NCBI RefSeq assembly: GCF_905147365.1
Contig: NC_056407.1
Location: 10,930,001 to 10,994,000, forward strand
Direction: 5' to 3'
Length of the DNA: 64,000 nucleotides
Source of the DNA: Aricia agestis
Lineage: Eukaryota; Arthropoda; Insecta; Lepidoptera; Lycaenidae
The translations under genes were made by a program, and so were the position numbers. Of the stretch, positions 41,207 through 51,926 are shown one piece after another (the stretch's first letter is position 1; each line of letters begins with the position of its first letter). A model generated the notes under the pieces. That model saw nothing but the letters and a program-made list of their open reading frames with translations, did no database searches and had not been told where the DNA came from.

Positions 41207-43266
41207 TCACATGGCATACTTCCGTGTCCACTCTCGGGCTAATTCATTGTACTTTTCTCTGTCGGTTTTATAGATCCTAGCGATTTCCGGTACCAATGGG
41301 TCGTCTGGGTTTGGATCGCATAGCAGTGAGCAAATTGAAAGCAGCACTGAAAACAAAAACATAATTAAATTTAAACTATTTATCTCACCTTAAGAGCTGG
41401 AAAATATCTCTCGAGACATGACAGTCTGAAAACAGACATTTTCTGTGCAAAAAATACTAACATTTTATATTGTAAAAGAATGTTGTGTCGCAAGCTATGA
41501 ATAATAAAAATCCAAGGAAATGTAACTACCATACCGTTTTGAATTTGGTTCCTTTTCGCTCACTAAAATATGACAATAGCTATGAAACACTCACTCAAAT
41601 TAACGAAAATAAAGCCATAACAATAATGATAACTTAAATAAATACACAAAATTGTGTACCAAATACATGCATGAAGTATGCATGTATCCAGGTCTCATTA
41701 TGTAGACTCGCAGAACAAATTTTAGACACAGTTACTCTTCCTTAGTTTTTAATATTCAAAGGTCGCAAGTGAGCTCTCATCGTTAGTTAGAAATAGGAGA
41801 TCTAAATTTAAAAACAATATGTTAAGTACATACCTTTAGATATGGTAAGAGCTGGAGACCACTGTGCACGTAGAATGTCCAAACAAATAGAACCATTACT
41901 GTTTATATTAGGATGATAAATACGTGTTGTGAATGCAACTTTGGGTGGTTTGAATGGATAGTCTGTAGGGAAATGTATGGTCAAAAAGAAGACACCACCT
42001 TGATAGGGACTGTCGACCTGAAATGAAACAAGTTTATATCAACAATACTTCCTAATTAAAATAATGATTAATTTGAAAAAGTTATGATGGCTTCCCTTTA
42101 ATATCTAAAAATGACCTACTCCTTTTCTGTTATCAACTAGGTCTAAACTTATCTGTTATTTTGGTGCTTTATTATTTTGAAGCAAGTTTTCAAACATTTA
42201 ACAAAATATTAAGAATATAAACCCTGGGTTTAGAGGCTGTATACTGTTTATTGGAATATCAAGTATTACTAAAGGAAGGAAAATCTTGTAAATAATTCCT
42301 TATTATTAGCTGAACTTAAGCATATACTCATTTGTAATATTCAAATCATTATCAGCTAATAACTTGTTAAAAAAAATGAAAACATACTATTCATAACAAA
42401 CACAAAAATGTTATACTTACTGGACCCATTATTGTGGCTTGCCAGTGGAATACTGAAAAATAAACAATATCAACATAAAAATCACATCATTTAACACATG
42501 TAAAAAAGTATATTTACATAATCAGGCAGCATTGAAATATTGACAATGTAAGTGCTACAATGGGCAGCCCTAGGTACTAAAGATAATAGTTTTAGGTTAG
42601 GTATTATAAAAATAAAAAACGAATGGATGAGTCACAACTCACAAGATACATACGACACAATAACATATGTAAAATACTTACGATCTTCTCCGTGTGGTCC
42701 TGCAGAACATTGTGCCGGTGGGTCTCTGCCCAGATCTTGTAATTCCTGTAACACAAACCATACCCCGTTTATTTTCTGACCGACCACCAAATAGAGTAAA
42801 ACATGTCAAACTGCAAACACATCATCAGTTCAATACCACTGAGATGACAAAACATTGCCACTGTTTTGGACAAAGACCAGTCGCCGAATCGATTAGCACG
42901 ACCCAAAACATAAGCTATCCCCTTTGTTTATTGTTCTACTAAGCAAAAACTAAGGAGAAAACCTGGATATAGGTTCATATTTCCGACATTTTAGGTACGC
43001 CGTGTGCATAAAATTGTCACCTACTTAGGCTTCAATTCTACCGTTATTACACAAAAATACTTTACACGCATGAAAAGAAAAACATTACATTCCTGAAAAT
43101 ATTGATCACAATGAAATATGGAGAAGAAAATTCGAGAATAGATATTCACAATGACGAAACATTCACTGTGAGGTCTGGATTTACATCGTAATATTGTTTC
43201 ACTTTCTACGTGCTATAAACAGCAAAATAACAAAATACATACCCTATTAATTCGTTTTAACGCCAT
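41207..43266 (-). CDS. eff: Ubiquitin-conjugating enzyme E2, UBE2D/effete type
   Basis: Class I E2 enzyme: it takes activated ubiquitin from E1 on a cysteine and passes it to substrates with RING or HECT ligases. Minus-strand exons: 43266-43243, 42745-42682, 42452-42421, 42017-41834, 41346-41207; all AG/GT, phases agree, 444 nt, 147 residues plus stop, exactly the family length. It starts MALKRINRELQDLGRDPPAQ and ends REWTRKYAM. Catalytic Cys85 lies in SNGSICLDIL, the HPN motif is at 75-77, and Phe62 and Ser22 are kept. Differences from fly effete as I know it: His at 26 (Val), Glu at 28 (Asp), Val at 41 (Pro), Ala at 91 (Ser), Arg at 8 (Lys). It converges on Cad87A; the first exon is only 24 coding bases. 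Confidence 0.95.
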
Positions 43267-43870
43267 TTGATTATGTTATAATTCAATAAACTGACTTTTA
43301 GCTGGACAACGAAACTGTGAGCCAAGGACCTTTTATTAGAGATTGCAAGATGGCTCCCGTCTAAACGCAAAAGTACCACACAAGTCGTTTTATGCAATAA
43401 TATTTAAAAAATGTAAGTAACGCGATTTTTTTGAGACTTAAATAAAAAAATTATTAACTAATATTAATAAATAATAACAATTAGAACAAAGCGCAGGTTC
43501 TAGCAAAATTAGCACACTCGCGACGAATTGAGAACGGCAAACAGGAAAGCCGTTCATTTACGAAGAACATTTATGCTTCGGATGCAAGTATGAAACCAAC
43601 TCAAACTTGACCATCTAAGGTCTTCGTAAATGTGCATCGATTTAACATACGAAAAATACACGACAAACAATTTAACTCTTGGATATAAGGAATATTTAAT
43701 TTATAACAATCACATTTTAATCTTAATTAGTGAAATTTAATAGTTTTCTATATTTTATTTTAGACAAAACAAGTTTTCTTATTTTTATATGTGGCAACAA
43801 TTACATATTCATTTCGGATATGACGTCATTATAGGAATTCTGAGCGCTATTTTTGGAAAGCAAGGTAGAT
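43267..43870. other. Likely promoter side of the E2 gene
   Basis: AT-rich sequence upstream of the E2 start codon on the minus strand. The ATG context 'aaATGGCG' is good for initiation. I cannot place a transcription start or core promoter motif. Confidence 0.35.
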
Positions 43871-43920
43871 AAAGAGGTTATTTACATCGCATTTTTGCAA
43901 TATGAAACTTTTTCATATTG

Positions 43921-44016
43921 CAACGCGTCTGCAGACGCGTTGGCCAACGCGTTCGCCTATGTCGAGAGCCGCCAATATAGGCGAACGCGTTGGCCAACGC
44001 GTCTGCAGACGCGTTG
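43921..44016. repeat. Palindrome with ACGCGTCTGCAGACGCGT blocks
   Basis: The 40-bp arms 43921-43960 and 43977-44016 are exact reverse complements around 16 bases. Each arm itself contains the palindrome 'acgcgtctgcagacgcgt' and 'ttggccaa'. A second hairpin ('ttgcaatatgaaa' and inverse) adjoins at 43896-43924. The arm plus loop recurs at about 45404-45463. Confidence 0.85.
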
Positions 44017-44429
44017 GCAGTGCGCTTGCAACGGCGTTTGTGAGTAATCCACACATAGGAAGGTCGTTCAGTATGCTTTGGATCGCGCCAATGTGCGGAC
44101 GGATTCAAAATGGATGTTGAGTCGCTAACAGCTGCAGCTGTATATTTATTCACAGCTTATAATTACTTTGTAAATGTGGACAAGAAAAAGTTTTTAAAGG
44201 GTATTCTCGAAATAAATAAGTAAAAGGCGAGAAAACGTAACAAACAAAGAAATAAACTCACTTTTACATATTTTATAATATTAAAATATATTTTTTTATT
44301 ACTTATTATTTATTATATATAAAAATTATTACTTATTATAATTATCATGATTAATAATTATCTAATAATATATATTTATTATTTATTAAATATTTAATTT
44401 ATTTTGTTTTTAGTATATTTTGTTGTTAT

Positions 44430-44635
44430 AGCGACAACAGATATAGGTACATAATCTGTGAAAATTTCAGAAATCTAGCTAAGTATAGCGGTTCTTGAGA
44501 TACAGCCTGGAGACAGACAGACGGACAGACAGATGGACAGACAGACAGACGGACAGACAGAAATGCAGACAGACGTTGAAGTCTTAGTAATAGGGTCCCG
44601 TTTTTATCCGTTGGGTACGGAACCCTAAAAACATC
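44430..44635. repeat. GGGTTCCGT-ended repeat with GACAGACG microsatellite
   Basis: A (GACAGACAGACG)n tract is followed by 'gtcccgtttttatccgttgg' and 'gtacggaaccct'. It matches the ends of the repeat at 18118-19275 in inverted orientation. Confidence 0.6.
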
Positions 44636-44721
44636 GTGAGGAAAATATAATGTCCAATAACCTTTTTTTTTTTTGCAACTTTTGATATGATTTTTGGTTC
44701 CACAGGCAGTTCTTACTCTGA

Positions 44722-45129
44722 TAGGGTCTCTACAGACGGACCGCATTTCAACTGCAATCCAACCGCAAATTGCAGTTCAAGTGCAGTTTGAATGCAGTTG
44801 ACATGACTGCAATAGAACTGCAAACCAAATGCGCAGTCGGATTGCAGTTCGGTTGCAGTTGGCGTGCAGTCGTGTGAACCGCATACCGACTGCATCCAAA
44901 CTGCACTGCTACTGATTCCATGCGCGGAAGAGCGGAGCGTGCGGGTGGGTGGGATAGTGCAGTTTGGATGCAGTCGGTATGAAGTTCACACGACTGCAGT
45001 CAACTGCAATCCGACTGCGCGTTCGGTTTGCAGTTCTATTGCAGTCGTGACAACTGCATTCAAACTGCACTTCAACTGCAATTTGCGGTTGGATTGCAGT
45101 TGAAATGCGGTCCGTCTGTATAGACCCAT
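44722..45129. repeat. Long palindromic MITE of TGCAGTT subrepeats
   Basis: The ends 'gggtctctacagacggaccg' and 'cggtccgtctgtatagaccc' are inverted, and the mirror symmetry continues for about 170 bp each way. The arms are largely built of short repeats of the type 'aactgcaatccgactgca'. It is flanked by ATA on both sides. There is no true coding content; the open frames on both strands are artefacts of the palindrome. Confidence 0.85.
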
Positions 45130-45339
45130 AGGGCCCAATAAATTTAAATGTTTTCTCGATACTCATATTGTTCGCCATTTCGTCAAGTTAGATGTTAATT
45201 CGCCACAAGAAGGAAACGTACACTCTTCATCGCCGCTCCGGGCGAACTGATCGCGCGGCCTATGTGTGGATGGAGCTCGAAGCTTGCGACAAATGTCCTT
45301 TGATCTTTTGCCGACATTTCCGACCCGCGCGGCAAGCTC

Positions 45340-45470
45340 GCAGACGCGTCGGCCAACGTCTAAATACCTACGGCCAACGCGCGAACGCCCGTTCTACACA
45401 TTGGGCCAACGCGTCTGCAGACGCGTTGGCCAACGCGTTCGCCTATGTCGAGAGCCGCCATAAGGGCCAA
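45340..45470. repeat. Second copy of the ACGCGTCTGCAGACGCGT element
   Basis: 'ggccaacgcgtctgcagacg' through 'gttcgcctatgtcgagagcc' matches the left arm and loop of 43921-44016. Degenerate further units ('cagacgcgtcggccaacg') precede it. The next MITE inserts directly after 'gagccgccataa'. Confidence 0.7.
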
Positions 45471-46099
45471 CCCACACGTATTACAACCACAACCACACCA
45501 CATTCCACAACCATACCACGTGGTCGTATATTTCGTATTGTAATTTGTAAATGAACTGGACTCTTCACACGTACCACATTTTGCAATCTTTGTCGACCGC
45601 TTGTATGATACCGACCACATCGCAACCACAAGCGAACTAGTGGCCGACCACATCGCAACCACAACGTTGCGTCGATGCAACGACAGTGAGCGCACACCTC
45701 CCGCGCTCTTCCGTCCCTCCGTTTCATTGACTTTTGTACGTAAGCACATCGCTACCACGTTGGCATTTTGTCGGTACCACAACGCTGCAACTACAAAAAG
45801 CTGCAGCGACACCATTCACACGTAACCACTGCTGAGGGGGGAATAGCGTGGGCGGTGTGTGCGCACTGTCATTGCATTGACGCAACGTTGTGGTTGCGAA
45901 GTGGTCGGCCGTGGTTGCGATGTGGTCGGTATCACACAAGTGGTTGACAACGACTGCAAAATGTGGTACGTACAATGATATAGGGTACGTGTGAATTCTC
46001 AAGTTCATTTACAATACGAAGAAATATACGCCCGACCACGTGGTGTGGTTGTCGTGTGGTTGTGGATTGTGGTACGTCTTGCGTGTGGGTTGACCCTAA
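45471..46099. mobile_element. MITE with TAA target duplication and long inverted repeats
   Basis: 'taa' at 45471-45473 and 46097-46099 flanks a 623-bp element whose ends 'gggccaacccacacg' and 'cgtgtgggttgaccc' are inverted. The 3-bp TAA duplication suggests a PIF/Harbinger-type family. The mirror symmetry reaches inward through 'ccacgtggtcgtatatttcg', 'gaccacatcgcaaccacaac' and 'cgcacacctcccgcgctctt' for about 300 bp on each side, so nearly the whole element can fold back. There is no transposase. Confidence 0.8.
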
Positions 46100-46246
46100 G
46101 GGTAAATGTTTACCTCACATGACTATAATTTTTTACCATGGAGCTAAATTAATCTGCAACTATCTTATGTTCGTTAAAATAATATTATATTGCAATAACG
46201 AAGCGGCAGGTTTTATTCAAGTTTTATTATTATAACTTTTAAGTAT

Positions 46247-46363
46247 AGTCTGTCAAAAAAGTGAAGAAATTAAAAAGTGGCAACATCGTAGTGTCATCCC
46301 TTTTTTCATAGATTGATTTGAAAGGGATGACACTACGATGCTGCTACATTTTAATTTCTTTAG
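46247..46363. repeat. Palindromic MITE, AGTGTCATCCCTTT centre
   Basis: The arms 'gaagaaattaaaaagtggca' with 'catcgtagtgtcatcccttt' and their inverses surround 'tttcatagattgatttg'. Parts of the same element ('gggatgacactacgatgttg' and 'aatttcttcactttttttga') frame 51680-51785. Confidence 0.8.
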
Positions 46364-46368
46364 AGGTA

Positions 46369-46683
46369 CATGGGCGTACCGAGGGGGGGGGGCAGGGGGG
46401 GCAGCTGCCCCCCCTGGATCATGTTGACGTCCCTACTAAGTATATTATCTATTTATCTCGTACTTTCATCTATAAAAATAAAAAATTAAGAAAACTAATT
46501 TTTGCCATTTGTTGGCAATACAATATTTTTACAACTAAAAATTATAAATTTTTTATTCTTTATAAACACCTAGCTTATAAAAAAGCCCAGAACCTGGGTA
46601 ATTTGCCCCCCCCCCCCCCCCCTGGCCCAGAATCTGGGTAATTTGCCCCCCCCCCCTGGCCCAGAACCTGGGTACGCCCATGG
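46369..46683. repeat. Element with TGGGCGTACC ends and tandem CCCAGAAC units
   Basis: The left end 'catgggcgtaccgagggggg' mirrors the right end 'ggtacgcccatg'. Near the right, 'gcccagaacctgggtaattt' plus a run of C recurs three times in tandem, with C-tracts of 20, 11 and zero. Confidence 0.7.
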
Positions 46684-46754
46684 GTAGGTATATAAATTAT
46701 AATAAAAGTTTTAAAAGTCGGAGCTGCAGTCCTGTAATTATTAGGGATGTATAT

Positions 46755-48060
46755 AACACTAGCTGTCCCGGCAAACGTTGTTTTGCCCATATTATTTTAT
46801 TGAAGTGACTAATATATAAGTATGGCGCCATGGTCGTTCGACCTGGCTCTCTTAGGCATTTTCAAATATTTAAGAAAATGTTAATAGCGTGTAATATTCT
46901 AGCTCTGAAAAGAACTAATAGATCTAAACTCGACCCCTCTCGCACGCGACTCCCGCCTTGATGACGCCCACTTCGCAACGAGCCGTGCAGTAGAAATCGT
47001 AATACATATTTTAATTTCGCCATAACTTCAAAACTAAACGTCCAATTTTAGTCATTCAAAGACCAAATATTATCTACATAAACTGTACTTAGTGATTAAA
47101 TTATTTATTTTGATAAAGATTAATAGCATGAGTAAAATAAACGCGTTTAAATGTAGTCCAAAAAAATTTAAGATCTTTTAAATAAAAAAAATGTTGTTGT
47201 GCCTCACTCGACATATAAAGGTATAGTGTGTCGCGGACTTTTTTTGTAGATATTTATATGATTTACACTTGATTAGAACATTTTATGGTTCTATCTTTTA
47301 TAGTTAGGCAGCGTACGCAAAATAAGTAACTTTTCTGGTTGATTTTTTACACCTTGTCTCCGAAAAATCCAAATATCTTACGGAAACCAATTTTTTCCTC
47401 AATAAACTTTAGCCTATGTTACTTGTGGATAATGTAGTTTTCAAATGGTTTGTCTCTCGCTCTCGAGCATGGTTCGCTGCATGCTCGAGAGCGATGAGGC
47501 CTGGCAGGCGGCGGTCTCTTTCTGCGAAACCGTCCTTTCGCAGAAAGAGGCCGCGGAGCGGAACAGAGAGGATGACCGTTCCGCTCCCCCGGCGTAGGAC
47601 GGGAGTGCGGAGGCGTCGTTACGCGAACCTCCACACTTCCGTCTAATCCGGGGCTCCGGGCAAGGATGGGAACCTGCCCGGCTTAGCTAGTCCCGGCGCC
47701 GAGGGGAACGCTTCAGTTTGCCGGAGCATTCCCTTACTTTGGTGGAAGTCCGGTCCCTTTTAAGGTAGACCGGCCGGTCGTGGAGGGAGTCCGGTGTTAG
47801 ACAGATCCAGGACATTCCTCCGTATACGGCTGAAGGCAAACCGCAGGTGGTTTTAGTGGGTAAGAGTCCCACATACCCCCGGGGTGCTTCAGCTAACTGA
47901 GGCACATCCCCAACCCGGGGCACCCATGATGGGTTTCCCCTGCGCATCAAAAAACAAAAAAACTTTCAAATGGTGAAAGAAATTTTAAAAATCGGTCCAG
48001 TCATTTTTGAGCCTATTCATTACAATTATACAAACAAACTTGCTAAGTATTTCACACTTA
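46755..48060. repeat. Repeat starting CTAGCTGTCCCGGCAAACG, with insertion
   Basis: The start 'ctagctgtcccggcaaacgt' and the far part 'aaatcggtccagtcattttt' are sequences I associate with widespread lepidopteran repeats. The 514-bp GC-rich block 47450-47963 interrupts it and is listed separately. Confidence 0.5.
47439..47974 (+). mobile_element. GC-rich retroposed unit with 11-bp TSD
   Basis: 'tttcaaatggt' at 47439-47449 recurs at 47964-47974 and bounds a 514-bp insert that ends in an A-rich tail ('aaaaaacaaaaaaac'). This shows target-primed retroposition in the plus orientation. The unit opens with two strong hairpins (47455-47493, 'gctctcgagcatg' and inverse; 47511-47549, 'gcctctttctgcgaaa'-type arms). 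The rest is GC-rich with no sizeable protein frame of known type. It is either a SINE or the 3' end of a LINE; the family is not determined. Confidence 0.75.
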
Positions 48061-48236
48061 TCAAAACCAATTTTTATAATGAAATTAATTTTTCATAAAT
48101 GTAGATGTTAACAAATTCATCTAAAAAGACCATATTTTATTGTCCTCCGAAAATATTTTATTTTATACAATTTTATACAAAAAAAGTGGCAGACTCACAG
48201 ATTACAAGTTCGGAGTATGGAGGGTAGATGGAGGAG

Positions 48237-49957
48237 AACTATCCATACTAATATTATAAATGCGAAAGTATCTCTGTCTGTCTGTCTGTCTGTCTGTCTT
48301 GCTTTCACGCCAAAACTACTGAACCGATTACAATGAAATTTTGTACACAGTTATTCTAGAGTCTGAGAAAGGACATAGGCTACATTTTGATGTGGGAAAA
48401 TATCTTATTTCCATGAAAATATCGATGAAAATGAATTCGCATTGCGCGTGGCCAGCGCTCATCCCGGGGGTCCTGGGTTCGAGTCCCGCAGGCGGAACAA
48501 AAAGTTTTCAATGTTCCTGGGTCTTGGATGTGTATTAAAATAAAATTTCAAAAATCTTAAACATATTTTATGTATAATACGAGTATTATAAAAAATCCAG
48601 AAATATATCGACGCAATGAACATTTTAGTTCTAATACGATTCAACAGATGGCGTTTTATTTTTTACTTTATTGTAACATAGAACTAATCATACTTATTAG
48701 TTAGTATGTTTTTGTTTATAGTTTTTAATACGTTAGAATATAATGTTTGATAATATAATCACTTGGTATAATAATAATCAATCTATCTTATCTTATAGAA
48801 CTCCTACTGCATTTCTAATATATGTGACAAGTTGACAACAGAAGGCGCTCTAAAATAAAGGAGTTCGAGTGTACCGTGTTGGCCTATATTCCATCCAGAA
48901 AATATATCAATGCAATCAACATTTTAATTCTAATATATGAAAACAGATGGCGTTTTATTTTTTACTTTATTATTGTAACAGAACTAATCATACCTACTTT
49001 ACTATATAATATTGTTTTTATTCATAACTAGCTGTTGCCCGCGACTTCGTCTGCGTGGACTTTAGTTTATAGCGCGCGGTGTCAACAAAATTTGTGTCAA
49101 ATTTAAAAACTTTTTAAAACCCTGGTAAGTGGTACCCCTCTTAGGGCCGCGCTACACCGGAATGGCAGCGCTGAAAGTGCTCGCCTCGCCGCTGCCATTC
49201 CGGTGTAGCGCGGCCCTTAATTAATCAAAATACCCAAAAACAGCAGTGCAGTGTGCACATAATCTATACTAATATTATAAATGCGAAAGTATCTCTGTCT
49301 GTCTGTCTGTCTGTCAGTCTCGCTTTCACGCCAAACGCCAAAAGTATCTCTGTCTGTCTGTCTGTCTGTCAGTCTCGCTTTCACGCCAAACGCCAAAACT
49401 TCCGAACCGATTGTAATGAAATTTTGTATACAGATAGTCTAAAGCCTGAGAAAGGACATAGGCTACTTTTTTACTGGGAAAAAAGGGTTGTAAGGGGGTG
49501 AAAATGCGTAAATTTGTTCAAATTAAGTTAGTTCCAACAATTTATAATAGATGGCGCCGTGCGTCTTCTACATCGCGCTGACGCTTGCTCAAAAGTTTTT
49601 CTATAAGACGTGGTATCATCTTACATTTAAGTTTCGATTTTTTTCGATTGTTATATCTGTTCTACGGTATTAAATAACTCAGTACTTTATTTGTGCAGTG
49701 ACGTAACCTTAAATCTATCAATGATAAATAGTTTATGAGTAAAGTTGTGTAATTGGAGGGCTAAATAAGCTTTAAAATTTGGCATAAAATATAAAGTTTA
49801 ATATAAAAAAATGAAATACTTATTGTGTGCACACTGCACAGCTGTATTGATTTAAGGGGTACCAGGGTTTTTTTATAAAAGCTTTTGACACCAATTTTGT
49901 TGACATCGCGCGCTATAAACTGAAGTCCACGCGGACGAAGTCGCGGGCAACAGCTAG
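48237..49957 (+). mobile_element. Composite repeat B, uninterrupted
   Basis: The same composite as 27107-31760 but without the LINE: start 'catactaatattataaatgc', tRNA-related SINE block at 48438-48580, AT-rich middle, then the inverted-repeat unit at 49027-49957. At the point of the LINE insertion, this copy reads 'ctttactatataatattg' followed by 'tttttattcataactagctg' in one piece. Within the last part, the start sequence with (GTCT)n is duplicated once more in tandem (49290-49400). Confidence 0.75.
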
Positions 49958-50712
49958 TCTTATATATGGGGGAAAAAGTGTCCAGCTGTACGCAGTAAAT
50001 AACAGTTGAAAAATCCTCCAAGAGTGGCGCTAGCTGCAGCAAAGGGTATGGAATGAATGTAGCCGTTGGTGACAAAATATAAATTGAAGTTATCCGAATA
50101 GCCGAGTCACACAATTACTGGGTTAATACCAATATATTTTGAAAAATATAACCTAAAATAGCTGAAATAAAAGCTGCTAAATGATTACCCTGTTGCTACT
50201 GTAGCGCCACCCTAATTTAACGCATTTCAGTGGACACTTTTTACATATAAGAGATAGTTCTCCTCCATCTACACTCCATAGTTTGGAGTTCGGACAGCCA
50301 GTGACAGCTATTCTTTGTAAACTTGAATATATAGCATAAATATATAGCCAAATAGAATAAAAAAAATATATTTTTCTATCAGACTTGAAGAAACCACTTT
50401 AGCGGCAAGACCGCCTTTATTTTGTACGGAATCTACGGATTCTTTTATCGTTTTTCTTCAGCTGTAGTTTAGTACAAGTAAAAAATAAAAAAATCTATTC
50501 TAAAACCCCAATTATTTTAAAAGTAAAGACAGGAGCCGTAAGTAATGTTAAGTTTTGCGTTAAATGTATACAATTACAATAAATATTTTTTAAATTGGCA
50601 GCACTAAGACCACGAATCAAATTTGACGGTTCGCTGCGAACTTCTCTTTGCTGCGAACCGTCAAAACCATAGATTAAGTATTATAGTATAGATGTAGTCA
50701 TAGACTTAATAT

Positions 50713-50976
50713 ACAGGGTGTAACAAAAATAAGTGATAATACTTTAGGGTGTGTACGTGTTCCTTGTAGAGAGTTCACTGTGAAAGTAGCAGCGCTGAAA
50801 GACCAAAATTTTTTTTCACTTTTGTATGGGGAAACACTTGACGCTCGGGCCCTTGCCCATACAAAAGTGAAAAAAATTTTTGGTCTTTCAGCGCTGCTAC
50901 TTTCACAGTGAACTCTCTACAAGGAACACGTACACACCCTAAAGTATTATCACTTATTTTTGTTACACACTGTATA
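50713..50976. repeat. Long palindromic MITE, ACAGGGTGTAAC ends
   Basis: The arms of about 110-115 bp are near-perfect inverses: 'aagtgataatactttagggt' outside and 'agcgctgaaagaccaaaatt' inside, around 'gggaaacacttgacgctcgggcc'. It is flanked by TA. No frame inside. Confidence 0.85.
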
Positions 50977-51169
50977 CTGTCTTATTTATGGATGTAGTCT
51001 TAGCCCGTCATCGCGTGGCCATTTTGTGCTTATTTTCATACAAGTAGTGTGCGTTTATTTTCTTGAATATTTCAATTTGTCAATTATTTCGAAGCATTTT
51101 ATGATACAGGAAAGAAAGTCAATTAGTTCATGATATCGATTAACTATAGTTCAAGTGATGAGAATCCGT

Positions 51170-51560
51170 AAACACACGTAAAAAGCTATGCAATGTTTAT
51201 AGCCAAATTATTAATTAATGTGACATATTTAGCACTAATGCCTTATATAGCACGAATAAGGGATTAATAAACTTATAAATTATCTTTTTATATTTCAAAA
51301 ATACCGATTGAAAAGCCCAAAAAACGTTTTGAGTGTTTGAGGCATTCTTTGGCCATTCTTATGGTTTATTATTTAGCGGAACCACAAAACTCTACAATAT
51401 CTAGCATTAAATGTTCACTAAAAACCCTAATTAACACTTTTATTACATGAAATATGCAGACCGACTCCTTTGTTATGTCCTAGTAAGTAGGACATAACAT
51501 TACACGCTTTTGACGCTTATACACCTATCTATGGCTCTCTCCAGTCTATAGTACCTCAAT
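51170..51560 (+). repeat. Interspersed repeat, copy B (no nested element)
   Basis: It matches 13655-14580 outside the 568-bp insertion of that copy. A small private hairpin, 'tgttatgtcctagtaagtaggacataaca', lies at about 51471-51499. Confidence 0.65.
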
Positions 51561-51577
51561 GGTCAAAACTGTCAAAT

Positions 51578-51648
51578 TTGTACGAAGTGAAGTAGCTGCA
51601 TACGAGTTTGACAGCTGTCAAACTCGCCTACGCCTATCTTCACTTCGT
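51578..51648. repeat. Palindrome with GAGTTTGACAGCTGTCAAACTC centre
   Basis: 'gtacgaagtgaag' and 'cttcacttcgtac' lie outside; the centre is a perfect 22-bp palindrome. It is partly nested next to the element shared with 46247-46363. Confidence 0.75.
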
Positions 51649-51926
51649 ACTGGGTTCGCCCGTCTGTAGAAGTCATAAAAAAAAGGGATGACACTACGAT
51701 GTTGTCCCAATGACATAAGGAACAAGGTTGTCTGATGGTTGTCCGTATGTTGTCGTTTTTAATTTCTTCACTTTTTTTGACAGACTTAAACAAGGTGTGC
51801 TTGTCTTTGTTTAGATCACTGGATAAGTCTTATGGAAGAGAAAGACGGTGGTCTTAATTAGTTTTAACGCTGGGTTATCATAATAATATTAGTATTATCT
51901 TTATTACTAAGAGGGTAAAAGAGAGG

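Noticed and set aside
44864..45178. Open frames on both strands in the TGCAGTT element
   Set aside because: The near-perfect palindrome gives mirrored frames on each strand. The translations are repetitive and lie wholly within the MITE.
45192..46008. Frames of 94 to 151 codons on both strands
   Set aside because: They span two adjoining MITEs and a GC-rich palindrome; no protein family is recognisable and the frames cross element borders.
48438..48500. tRNA gene ('gggttcgagtcccgcaggcg')
   Set aside because: A near-identical copy lies at 27298-27360 inside the same composite repeat, and the upstream half does not form D and acceptor stems.
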